Assembly (NCBI GenBank): GCA_965205535.1
Contig: CBDBHH010000005.1
Location: 310,001 to 374,000 of the forward strand
Source of the DNA: UBA8079 sp965205535
Lineage (GTDB): Bacteria; Pseudomonadota; Alphaproteobacteria; UBA6615
Length of the DNA: 64,000 bases
Direction: 5' to 3'
Shown: positions 42,862-51,571 of the stretch, in pieces
How positions within the stretch are numbered: the first letter of the stretch is position 1
Layout: every line of letters starts with the position of its first letter
Translations under genes and position numbers: made by a program
Notes under the pieces: model-generated
The model's database searches: none
What the model was told of the DNA's origin: nothing
The model's input: only the letters and a program-made list of their open reading frames with translations

Positions 42862-44916
42862 CTATCCGATCCTGGAAAACACCAGTGCTGCAATCACGAG
42901 CACGCTGACAATGCTGGAGACGCTTGCCGCAATCTGCCGACCGAGCAGGTTTGCCTGGCGTTGGAGGCGCTTCTCATCGGTCTGCATCTTTGTGATTTCT
43001 GCCGCGAGTGCCGCATATCGGCGCTCTGCAGCCGCGGCACCGCGTTCATCCCAACGCCGCCGCTTTGCATTATCGACAATCTTGATCAGGTCACCCAACC
43101 TGCCCTTCGCGGCCGCCTTCTTGGAATCCTTCAGAATTTCCTCGCGCAGCGTCACATTTCGAAAACACTCGATGGCCGGCTGCAAGTTTTTGAGGAAAAA
43201 CTTGAAAAGGTTTTTGGTCACCACCGCGCTGTTCTTGCTTTGCACGAACGCCAACAGCCGCAACTGTGCCGAGATCTTCTCGATGTCACTCGTGGCGCTC
43301 CCGTAGTCGTGCAACTCCCGGTCAATACGTCCGGTGATACGGGCGGCGAGAAACGCGGCGATGTGGCGATCGAATAGCAGTTCGCCGGTCTGGGCGTGAC
43401 GCTCGATACATTCCAACAACTCTCGCGGCTGCAATGGAACACGCCCCTTAAGCGACGGACTCAGGCAGGGCAATGCGGGGTTGAGTTCATACACGCACCG
43501 CTCAATGGAAAATCCCGGCGACGTATCGGCCAGAAAAATGGCTGCCTTGTCGACAATTTCGGACGCGGCGAGCATCCAGGTTTTGGGGCGCGCCTGGGAC
43601 TCATGCCAGAAGCTCATCATCTTGCCGAGAACAAGATCCGTGTAGTCGGCGGAAAGGCTCTTATCCCGCACAGCAAGGATCGAGGCCGGGCCAATGGCAT
43701 CCGGCATCACTGCGATGCGGCGGAACCGGATCGGACCGACCGGATCCAGTGTCGTGATGATACGGGACAAACGAATATCGTCCGTCATCTTGCGCGGCCC
43801 CGATGAACCGATCAGGCCACATTCGGAAATTTCCTTGGCCAGCTCGCGGTTTTTGAGATTCCGTTCGACCCAAAGCTCGATGGTGTCGTCGCTGGCCAGC
43901 TTGAGGGCCGTATCCCAGTCCGCCGCCAAATGATGCGCCAGCTCGCGTCCCGTGTGCGCGACACGGCCATTGACCTCCAACGGCCTGTCGGCGTGCTCTT
44001 CGGGCGGCGGCTGCGAGGGGTTCACGCGGCCGCTGTTTACCCAGTTCGACAGATCGGGAATTGTCCAGCGCTCGTGCTCTTCGTCGCGCAGCAACGAACG
44101 TACGACCGGCGCCAGATCGGCGTGAAGTTTGTGTTTGCCCAGCAGTGCATTGTAGCTGCCATGGATAATCCGGCGCTGGAGAAGCTCCTCCTCATCCATC
44201 CCCGCGACCGGATTAAACCCGAGCCCGAGAACCATGATCGTCACACCGAGTGCGAAAAGCTCGTCCGACAGGTCGCCGATTCCACGACTGATCGGCGGAC
44301 ACATGGCACGCTCGATAGTCTCGAACATGGCCGGCTGTTCAAACCCCGGTGGCGCGCTGTAAATCTGGCCCGAGACGACCGAGTCATCGTTCTGCCGCCT
44401 GTAGAGATTGGTCGGCCGAATGTTGCGATGTGTCAGGCGATCTTCATCCATGCGCCGGAGCAAATCCATGATCGGCATCAGGAAGTCGCGTTTTATCTCA
44501 CGAACGGTCCAGTACTGGGTGGTCGATTCCATACTCTTGAGCAAAGGCGGCCCGGGCGGCTGCGGCAGGATAATGACGATTTCCTCGCGACCGTCACCGA
44601 CCCAATCGACCTGGCCCCAGCGGATGGGCTTCAGGAGCGCCTCATGGGGAATGTCTTTCGCGGCGTGAATGGCCGTCAGTCGTGCCGGCACCTTGGGGTC
44701 GAGCACCAGGGCATAGAGTTCGCGGTCCGGGTCTTCGGCGTCATACGTCAGATACGCGCGTGCCGCGGACGTCGACAGATGCGGCAGGACAACATCGGGC
44801 TGAATCTTGTACCGGCTGGCAAAGATCACCTCTTTTTTCGAATCGGCAGGCGGCGGCCGGGTATCCGTCCCTTCCGACGCTCGCGGGTCTTCCGCTCTGG
44901 CTGTCGCGTCACTCAT
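42862..44916 (-). CDS. protein kinase-like protein, catalytically degenerate, with C-terminal membrane anchor
   Basis: 684 residues. The kinase fold is suggested by HRNIRPTNLYRR at about residue 165, in the place of the HRDLKPxN catalytic loop; the Asp base is Asn and the Lys is Arg. No VAIK Lys is visible in the N-lobe (YALVLDPKVPA) and no DFG is recognisable. LSDELFALGVTIMVLGLG resembles the DxWSLGV helix. A long helical C-terminal region with a coiled-coil-like AAAERRYAALAAEITKMQTDEKRLQRQ precedes a final hydrophobic segment. So this is probably a pseudokinase scaffold at the membrane. Confidence 0.7.
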   Translation of the reverse strand: MSDATARAEDPRASEGTDTRPPPADSKKEVIFASRYKIQPDVVLPHLSTSAARAYLTYDAEDPDRELYALVLDPKVPARLTAIHAAKDIPHEALLKPIRWGQVDWVGDGREEIVIILPQPPGPPLLKSMESTTQYWTVREIKRDFLMPIMDLLRRMDEDRLTHRNIRPTNLYRRQNDDSVVSGQIYSAPPGFEQPAMFETIERAMCPPISRGIGDLSDELFALGVTIMVLGLGFNPVAGMDEEELLQRRIIHGSYNALLGKHKLHADLAPVVRSLLRDEEHERWTIPDLSNWVNSGRVNPSQPPPEEHADRPLEVNGRVAHTGRELAHHLAADWDTALKLASDDTIELWVERNLKNRELAKEISECGLIGSSGPRKMTDDIRLSRIITTLDPVGPIRFRRIAVMPDAIGPASILAVRDKSLSADYTDLVLGKMMSFWHESQARPKTWMLAASEIVDKAAIFLADTSPGFSIERCVYELNPALPCLSPSLKGRVPLQPRELLECIERHAQTGELLFDRHIAAFLAARITGRIDRELHDYGSATSDIEKISAQLRLLAFVQSKNSAVVTKNLFKFFLKNLQPAIECFRNVTLREEILKDSKKAAAKGRLGDLIKIVDNAKRRRWDERGAAAAERRYAALAAEITKMQTDEKRLQRQANLLGRQIAASVSSIVSVLVIAALVFSRIG

Positions 44917-45008
44917 CCTGTCCGCCCATACGTGGTCCGGTCCGCGGCGTAGTTCGCCGTGAATTCAGTAGTTTAGGCAGGATGAAGGTAAAGGAAGGTT
45001 AACGCCGA

Positions 45009-46301
45009 TCAGTCGGCAAACGGATCTCGCACGAGGATCGTATCGAGCCGTTCCGGGCTGGTCGAAAGCAGCGCGACGGGCGCATCGATAAGCTCCTCGA
45101 TACGACGAACATACTTGATCGCTGTGGCGGGCAAATCGGCCCAGCTGCGGGCACCCTGGGTACTGGTTTGCCAGCCTTCCATCGTCTCATAGACCGGTGT
45201 GACGCTGGCCTGCTCACGAATGCCCGCCGGGAATCTGGGCACCTCGGCACCATCGACAGTGTAGCCGACGCATACCTTGAGCTCTTCGATACCGTCGAGG
45301 ACATCAAGCTTTGTCAGCGCGATACCACTGATTCCGCCGACGCGCACCGCCTGGCGAACCATGACCGCATCGAACCAGCCGCAACGGCGACGCCGACCTG
45401 TCACCGTGCCGAATTCATGCCCCCGTTCACCCAGAAGCTCGCCGATCTCGTTCTCCTGCTCGGTCGGAAACGGGCCGCTGCCCACGCGCGTCGTATAGGC
45501 CTTGGTGATGCCGAGCACATACCCGATCGCATTCGGCGCCACCCCCGACCCGGCGGCGGCTTGCCCGGCCACGGTATTGGAAGAAGTCACGAACGGATAA
45601 GTGCCGTGATCGACATCAAGCATCGCACCCTGGGCACCTTCGAAGAGAATTCGTTTTCCGGCCTTGCGCGCATCGTCAAGAAAGTCCCAGACAGGCGCGG
45701 CATATGGCAACAACCGGTCGGTGATTTCGTCGATGCGCCCCATCAACTCGGCCTTGTCGACTTCGTCCGCACCCAGGCCACGCAGCAGGGCGTTGTGATG
45801 AAACAGCAGGTGATCGACCCGCGCATCGAGGGTTTCACGATCGGCGAGGTCGCAAACTCGAATGGCGCGGCGTCCCACCTTGTCTTCATAGGCCGGGCCG
45901 ATACCGCGACCGGTCGTGCCGATCTTGTCTGCGCCACGCGCCACCTCGATGGCCTGGTCGAGATAGGGGTGCAACGGCAGGATCAGGCTCGCATTGTCTG
46001 CGACCTTGAGGGTCTCCGGGGTCACCTCGACACCCATTTTGACGATCTCGTCGATTTCACCGAGCAATGCCCAGGGATCGACGACGACGCCGTTTCCGAT
46101 GATCCCGATCTTGCCCGGGCGCACCACGCCCGAGGGCAGCAGACTGAGCTTGTAGACCTGACCGTCGATGACCAGCGTATGTCCGGCATTGTGCCCGCCC
46201 TGAAAACGAACCACGACATCGGCGCGTTCCGACAGCCAGTCGACGATCTTGCCCTTGCCTTCATCGCCCCACTGGGAGCCAACCACCGCTACATTCGCCA
46301 T
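45009..46301 (-). CDS. purA: adenylosuccinate synthetase
   Basis: 430 residues, full length. The N-terminal GSQWGDEGKGKIVDWL carries the P-loop-like and catalytic Asp, followed by GGHNAGHTL, TTGRGIGPAY, EGAQGAMLDVDHGTYPFVTSS and the IMP/GTP-binding C-terminus. It joins IMP and aspartate with GTP in AMP synthesis. It follows hisZ by 12 bases, so the two are cotranscribed. Confidence 0.97.
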   Translation of the reverse strand: MANVAVVGSQWGDEGKGKIVDWLSERADVVVRFQGGHNAGHTLVIDGQVYKLSLLPSGVVRPGKIGIIGNGVVVDPWALLGEIDEIVKMGVEVTPETLKVADNASLILPLHPYLDQAIEVARGADKIGTTGRGIGPAYEDKVGRRAIRVCDLADRETLDARVDHLLFHHNALLRGLGADEVDKAELMGRIDEITDRLLPYAAPVWDFLDDARKAGKRILFEGAQGAMLDVDHGTYPFVTSSNTVAGQAAAGSGVAPNAIGYVLGITKAYTTRVGSGPFPTEQENEIGELLGERGHEFGTVTGRRRRCGWFDAVMVRQAVRVGGISGIALTKLDVLDGIEELKVCVGYTVDGAEVPRFPAGIREQASVTPVYETMEGWQTSTQGARSWADLPATAIKYVRRIEELIDAPVALLSTSPERLDTILVRDPFAD

Positions 46302-46313
46302 AGATTTAATCCG

Positions 46314-47498
46314 TTAAGTATTGCTGCCATCGGCTTTCGCCGGCGCGCCATCCACCAAAAGATGGCTACATCCCAATCGTCCGGCCTCGGCCGCTGCATC
46401 GTCTTCCGACGTCATGCCCGCAACGGTGACCCATCCCGCATCGCGGAATGTCACGCCCGTTTGAAACGGCGTGCCATAGGGCAGGTAAAGCCGGTCACCG
46501 GCGGTCGTTGCGGGCAACGCGCGAAGGATCGAGTCCATATACAAGGACGCCCCCGTCGCCACCTCGCCGGCACCGGTGATATAGCGCCCGCCACGACCCA
46601 GTTCGCCCCGCACGCCCTCGGCGAACAATGTGAAGCTCACGCCGGTATGATATTCAAACCCGCGATACTCGACCGGGTCGAGGGTCAGCGGCAGGTTCGG
46701 CATCGCGGCATGAAGACCAGCGACCACGGCCGCCAGGCGTTCGACTTCGGCCTGCGCGCCCGCCGGCAGCGATAACTCCTGGAGCTCACCGATTACTTCG
46801 TCGGCCGGGCCGACGGTTTCAATCAGGGCGCACAAGGCCTTTGCCGCATCCGAAAACGCGACCCCGTTGCTCCGCAATATTTCACCGGTCGCGTCTTCAT
46901 CCTTGCGGTCGAGTGCGGCGCGAAGATCACCGGTTGTGACCTCGTCGAGGTCGATCTGTTCGAGGATATTCGCCACCAGTGCCGGAGAATTAAGATCGAC
47001 CGTCGGCCGCGGTACATCCGCCGCCAGAAGCGCTGCAGCGGCCAGCGAAATCACTTCAATATCGGCGCTTACATCCTCGGCACCAATCAGCTCCAGCCCG
47101 ACCTGGGCAAATTGCCGCTCGGGACGCAGCTGAGTACCGCGCACGCGCAAAATCTGCCCGGCATAGGAAAGGCGAAGCGGCCGCGGTGCATCATGCAATC
47201 TGGCTTCGGCGATACGCGCGACCTGCAATGTGATGTCCGCCCGCACTGCCATCATGCGCTGGCTGACGGGGTCCATCATCCGGAACATCTGTCCGGCAAG
47301 GCTGCCACCGCCGTTGGTGCCATTGCCCACAAGCGTGGATTCGAACTCGACGAGGGGCGGTTTGACCTGCTCATAGCCGCAGGCGCGAAACGCATCCATG
47401 ATCCCGGAAATGGTCGCAGCTTCCTGCGCCGCACGCGGCGGCAACAGGTCGTGGAGACCCGCCGGCAGCAATGCTCTGTTTTCACCTGAATCAGTCAT
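46314..47498 (-). CDS. hisZ: ATP phosphoribosyltransferase regulatory subunit
   Basis: 394 residues of the class II HisRS-like fold: LPAGLHDLLPPRAAQEA at the N-terminus, motif-2-like MRVD equivalent MMAVRADITLQVARIAEARL, and GRGGRYITG near the end. The catalytic synthetase motifs are degenerate, as in HisZ, which partners the short form of HisG in the first step of histidine synthesis. hisG itself is not in the window. It precedes purA, an arrangement familiar from alphaproteobacteria. Confidence 0.9.
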   Translation of the reverse strand: MTDSGENRALLPAGLHDLLPPRAAQEAATISGIMDAFRACGYEQVKPPLVEFESTLVGNGTNGGGSLAGQMFRMMDPVSQRMMAVRADITLQVARIAEARLHDAPRPLRLSYAGQILRVRGTQLRPERQFAQVGLELIGAEDVSADIEVISLAAAALLAADVPRPTVDLNSPALVANILEQIDLDEVTTGDLRAALDRKDEDATGEILRSNGVAFSDAAKALCALIETVGPADEVIGELQELSLPAGAQAEVERLAAVVAGLHAAMPNLPLTLDPVEYRGFEYHTGVSFTLFAEGVRGELGRGGRYITGAGEVATGASLYMDSILRALPATTAGDRLYLPYGTPFQTGVTFRDAGWVTVAGMTSEDDAAAEAGRLGCSHLLVDGAPAKADGSNT

Positions 47499-47570
47499 GA
47501 CGCGCGGGGTTTAAACGGTTTGGCATGTGTCGGCAATGGTAAGTCAGGGCCAACGAGACCCTTCCTTGTA

Positions 47571-48635
47571 TCATTTACCGGGAGTCGGCCTTACCGCCAC
47601 GATTGTGCCGTCAGCCAGGCCATAAACCGCATAGACCGTTCCGCTCGAATCCAGCCTGGCGGGTCGGACGGCTGTGACAATCTGCTGATCGTGGACGACT
47701 TCATCGAAATCGCGAAAACGCCCCTCGGCGAAGGTCACGAAACGCAGTGCGGTGCGTCGCGCGTTGGGAATAGCAATATCGGGCACGCCGTCGCTCGTCC
47801 AGTCATGCAGGGCTGCCTGCGTCTGTTCCCGGCTGCCGATGGCATGGTTCGAGAAACCGCGCGCGGCATGATCTTCGTGCAGTTTGCGGTCCCGGAATTC
47901 ATACAGGCGCAGCGTACCGCCGATATGAGGGGTCTCGACGAAGGCGACTTCGGTTCGCCCGTCACCATCGAAATCCGCGGCACCCACCGGGTTGAGCCAG
48001 CGGTTCGCGCGGCCGATCGCCGGCACTTCGGACAGAAATTCGACCTGCTCCGCCCCAAGTCCGAAAATTGCAAGAGCAGCGCCCGCATCCAGATAGGACT
48101 GCACGACGATTGCCTCGTCACGTCCGTCATCATCCAGATCGATCAGCCGGACCCGTCGATCCTCGAACACCGACCCGGCATCGAGTTTGTACCTTGCGAT
48201 CCGGCCGTCCCGACGCTCGAGCGCCAGGCCACCCGCCTCGATCGCATCACCGAGGATGCCATGGCGGTAGCGGTCCGTCGGATCGGTCAACCACGCCCGC
48301 GCGATGTCCGCCTGACCGAGGGTCACCTCGCCATCATTGAGGGCATCATCGGGTCTGGGGCCGCCAGATCTCTGTTTGATCGCGGCAGTGGAGACCACCA
48401 ACCGACCGTTCTGCAGCCCGATCGGGTAAATCCGACCGTCGGCATCGCGAACACCGATCAGCGACACAGGTTGGCTGATCCCGCCTTCGATACCGGGCAA
48501 ACGGACGATCGTATCGCCGTCCATCATACCGGGCATCTTCAGAATTTCCGCCGCGCGGAGTTCAGCGGCGGCGCCGAGCACCGACACGAAGACCATGAGG
48601 GCCGCCACAACATATGCAGCGACCCGGCTCACCAT
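47571..48635 (-). CDS. secreted FG-GAP/VCBS-type repeat protein
   Basis: 354 residues. A signal peptide (VVAALMVFVSVLGAAAELRAAE) is followed by beta-propeller-like repeats with Asp-rich loops such as VGAADFDGDGRTEVAFVET, LIDLDDDGRDEAIVVQS and DWTSDGVPDIAIPN, typical calcium-binding FG-GAP loops. It is probably periplasmic. Its ATG overlaps the serA stop (TGATG at 48633-48637), an odd partner for a cytosolic biosynthetic enzyme. Function unknown. Confidence 0.78.
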   Translation of the reverse strand: MVSRVAAYVVAALMVFVSVLGAAAELRAAEILKMPGMMDGDTIVRLPGIEGGISQPVSLIGVRDADGRIYPIGLQNGRLVVSTAAIKQRSGGPRPDDALNDGEVTLGQADIARAWLTDPTDRYRHGILGDAIEAGGLALERRDGRIARYKLDAGSVFEDRRVRLIDLDDDGRDEAIVVQSYLDAGAALAIFGLGAEQVEFLSEVPAIGRANRWLNPVGAADFDGDGRTEVAFVETPHIGGTLRLYEFRDRKLHEDHAARGFSNHAIGSREQTQAALHDWTSDGVPDIAIPNARRTALRFVTFAEGRFRDFDEVVHDQQIVTAVRPARLDSSGTVYAVYGLADGTIVAVRPTPGK

Positions 48636-50212
48636 CAGAAGTTAAGTGCTTTCGCCTGCACCACATTGGGAAGTGCTGCGACCGCGGCCAGCACATCGGC
48701 CGGAACCTCGTGATCAACCTCGACGAGCGCGATCGCATCATCACCCGCAGCCGTACGACCAAGCTGGAAGGTGGCAATGTTCAACCCGGCATCGCCGAGC
48801 ACCGTTCCCAGGTGACCAATCAGGCCTGGCTTGTCCTCATTGTTGACGTAGAGCATGTGGCTGCCCAGTTCGGCCTCCATGGGCACCCCCTTCACATCCA
48901 CCACCCGCGACCGGTCGCCACCGAACAGGGTGCCGGCGATAGAGCGGGTATGGTTCTCGGTAACGACCGTCAGGCGCACCAGCGTCTGGTAATCGCTCTC
49001 GCGCGCCGTGCGGACCTCGGACACGTCAATCCCGCGTTCCTGCGCCATGATGGGCGCATTGACCATGTTCACACTGTCGAGCACCGGTGAGAGCAGTCCT
49101 TTCAACGCCGCCGCGCTGAGCGGCTTGGTATTCAATTCTGCCGCATGTCCCTCATATTCGATGGTCACACTTTTGAGACTGGATTCGACAAGCTGTCCGG
49201 CAAAGCTGCCGAGCAGCTCGGCGAGCTTCATATAGGGCATCAGGCGCGGCGCATCCTCGGCGGAAACCGACGCCATGTTCAGGGCATTCACGACCGCCCC
49301 CGTCAGCAGATAGTCGGCCATCTGTTCCGCCACCTGGATTGCGACATTGACCTGTGCTTCGGTCGTGCTCGCGCCCAGATGAGGCGTGCAGACAAGATTG
49401 TCCACGCCGAACAATGCGTTCTCCTTGGCCGGCTCTTCTTCAAAAACATCGAGGGCCGCACCCGCCACATGCCCGGATTCGAGCGCGGCCTTGAGGTCTG
49501 CCTCGACGACGAGACCGCCACGCGCGCAGTTGACGATACGAACGCCGGGCTTTGTCTTGGCCAGGGCCTCGGCGTCGATGATGCCGCGCGTCTGATCGGT
49601 CAATGGCGTGTGCAGGGTGATAAAGTCTGCCCGTCGCAACAAGGTATCCAGCTCTGCCTTCTCCACGCCCAGCTCACGCGCGCGCTCGTCGCTCAAATAC
49701 GGGTCAAAGGCGACCACCTTCATCTTGAGGCCCAGCGCGCGTTCCGCCACGATCGAGCCGATATTTCCGCAACCGACCAAGCCAAGGGTCTTGGCCGTCA
49801 GTTCCACGCCCATGAAGCGTGATTTTTCCCATTTGCCTTCCTGGGTGGACTTGTTGGCTTCGGGAATCTGGCGCGCCACCGCCATCATCATCGCGACGGC
49901 GTGTTCTGCCGTTGTGATCGCATTGCCGAATGGCGTGTTCATGACCACGACGCCGCGCGCCGTTGCGGCATCACGGTCAATATTGTCCACCCCGATACCC
50001 GCGCGTCCGATCACTTTCAGATTATCCGCCGCCGCCAGAACTTTCGCGGTCGCCTTGGTTGCCGAGCGCACGGCCAAGCCGTCATAGTCGCCGATAATCG
50101 CAATCAGCTCTTCTTCGGACAGGCCGGTCGTCACATCGACCTCGATTCCGCGTTCTACGAAAATCTCTTTCGCGCGATCACTCATTTTGTCGGAAATCAG
50201 TACTTTTGGCAT
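48635..50212 (-). CDS. serA: D-3-phosphoglycerate dehydrogenase
   Basis: 525 residues, the long form. NAD-binding GLVGCGNIGSIVAERA, catalytic region with CARGGLV and CTPHLGASTTEAQ (Arg, Glu and His), then the intervening domain and a C-terminal ACT domain (MLYVNNEDKPGLIGHLGTVLGDAGLNIATFQLGR). It catalyses the first step of serine synthesis, the ACT domain usually giving serine feedback. Cotranscribed with serC upstream (66-base gap). Confidence 0.96.
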   Translation of the reverse strand: MPKVLISDKMSDRAKEIFVERGIEVDVTTGLSEEELIAIIGDYDGLAVRSATKATAKVLAAADNLKVIGRAGIGVDNIDRDAATARGVVVMNTPFGNAITTAEHAVAMMMAVARQIPEANKSTQEGKWEKSRFMGVELTAKTLGLVGCGNIGSIVAERALGLKMKVVAFDPYLSDERARELGVEKAELDTLLRRADFITLHTPLTDQTRGIIDAEALAKTKPGVRIVNCARGGLVVEADLKAALESGHVAGAALDVFEEEPAKENALFGVDNLVCTPHLGASTTEAQVNVAIQVAEQMADYLLTGAVVNALNMASVSAEDAPRLMPYMKLAELLGSFAGQLVESSLKSVTIEYEGHAAELNTKPLSAAALKGLLSPVLDSVNMVNAPIMAQERGIDVSEVRTARESDYQTLVRLTVVTENHTRSIAGTLFGGDRSRVVDVKGVPMEAELGSHMLYVNNEDKPGLIGHLGTVLGDAGLNIATFQLGRTAAGDDAIALVEVDHEVPADVLAAVAALPNVVQAKALNF

Positions 50213-50278
50213 GGGGTCATCCTTCCGCAGCTATGCGGTTGTATTGAATTCGAGTGGTTTCACCGGGCTCTCTACCGG

Positions 50279-51460
50279 TCAGGCAGCGGTGGCGATGCGC
50301 TCGGCCTTTACGGCCTCGAACGCCCAGTCGAGCCAGGGCATCAACGCCTCGAGATCACCCTGCTCGACTGTCGCACCGGCCCAGATACGCAATCCCGGCG
50401 GTGCATCGCGATAGGCCCCGACATCGAAGGCGACGCCCTCGCTGTCGAGCAATGCCGAGACGGCCTTTGCGGCGGCCGCCTGATCATCACCATCGAGCGA
50501 CGCAAACCAGGGATCGACAATCTTGAGGCATACGCTCGTCGTCGAGCGTAGATGGGGGTCTGATGCCAGAAACGCCGCCCAGTTCGATCCGGACACCCAG
50601 GCATCAATCACGCCGAAATTGGCGTCTGCGCGGGCGATCAGCGCATCGAGCCCACCGATATCGCGTGACCAGTCGAGTGCATCAAGATGGTCCTCGACGC
50701 ACAGCATCGAGGGCGTGTTGATGGTGCTGCCCTTGAAGATATCCTCGTTCAACTTGCCGCCTTTGGTGAGACGGAAAATTTTCGGCAGCGGCCATGCCGG
50801 CGCGTAACTCTCAAGTCGCTCGACCGCGCGCGGACTGAGCACGAGCATCCCGTGTTGGGCCTCCCCACCCAGGACCTTCTGCCAGGACCAGGTCACGATA
50901 TCGAGCTTGTCCCAGGGCAAATCCATGGCAAAGGCGGCTGACGTCGCATCGCACAAGGTGAGCCCTTCGCGATCGTCGGCAATCCATTCCCCGTCCGGCA
51001 CACGAACACCCGATGTCGTGCCGTTCCAGGTGAAGATCACATCCTTGGCAAAATCAACCGCGGTGAGATCGGGAAGCGTCCCGTACGTGGCATCGAGCAG
51101 TCGCACGTCGTCGAGTTTGAGCTGTTTGACCACGTCCGTCGCCCAGCCCTGGCCAAAGCTTTCCCAGGCGAGAATGTCGATAGGCCGCGCGCCAAGCACA
51201 GACCACATGGCCATCTCGAACGCACCGGTGTCCGATGCGGGCACGATGCCGATCCGGTAATCCTCGGGAATTCCCAGGATCGACCGGCTGTCCTCAATGA
51301 CACGCTGGAGCTTGGCCTTGGGTCCCTTCGCGCGATGCGAACGCCCGATGCTCGCATCGGTCAGCGCATCCAGCGACCAGCCGGGTCGCTTGGCGCAAGG
51401 GCCAGAGGAAAAGAGGGGTGATGCCGGACGGATGTCCGGTTTATTCGGTGTTTGCGTCAT
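50279..51460 (-). CDS. serC: phosphoserine aminotransferase
   Basis: 393 residues of the fold-type I aminotransferase class V, alphaproteobacterial type. FSSGPCAKRPGWSLDALTDASIGRSHR is the characteristic N-terminus, and SWQKVLGGEAQHGMLVLS contains the PLP Lys. It converts 3-phosphohydroxypyruvate and glutamate to phosphoserine. It is first in the serC-serA operon and preceded by a leader hairpin. Confidence 0.95.
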   Translation of the reverse strand: MTQTPNKPDIRPASPLFSSGPCAKRPGWSLDALTDASIGRSHRAKGPKAKLQRVIEDSRSILGIPEDYRIGIVPASDTGAFEMAMWSVLGARPIDILAWESFGQGWATDVVKQLKLDDVRLLDATYGTLPDLTAVDFAKDVIFTWNGTTSGVRVPDGEWIADDREGLTLCDATSAAFAMDLPWDKLDIVTWSWQKVLGGEAQHGMLVLSPRAVERLESYAPAWPLPKIFRLTKGGKLNEDIFKGSTINTPSMLCVEDHLDALDWSRDIGGLDALIARADANFGVIDAWVSGSNWAAFLASDPHLRSTTSVCLKIVDPWFASLDGDDQAAAAKAVSALLDSEGVAFDVGAYRDAPPGLRIWAGATVEQGDLEALMPWLDWAFEAVKAERIATAA

Positions 51461-51525
51461 GACGCGCTCCTTACAGAACGCCGCACCTCGTTGGGGAGGT
51501 GTGGCCCGCCGCAGAAACTAGATGT
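51461..51525 (-). promoter_or_regulatory. serC leader RNA hairpin (serC motif-like)
   Basis: On the minus strand CACCTC (51501-51496) pairs with GAGGTG (51489-51484) across a 6-base loop, extended by GCC/GGC on the outside, shortly upstream of the serC start and its AAGGAG site. A conserved hairpin of this kind is known upstream of serC in alphaproteobacteria (the serC motif) and is thought to regulate the operon. Assignment is from position and shape; the consensus was not aligned. Confidence 0.55.
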
Positions 51526-51571
51526 ATTTCACGCCGGGTCAATAGCCGCATTGTCGCAGGAGATGTGCCGG

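Noticed and set aside
45168..46775. 535-codon + strand frame opposite purA
   Set aside because: Antisense to purA/hisZ, no domain content.
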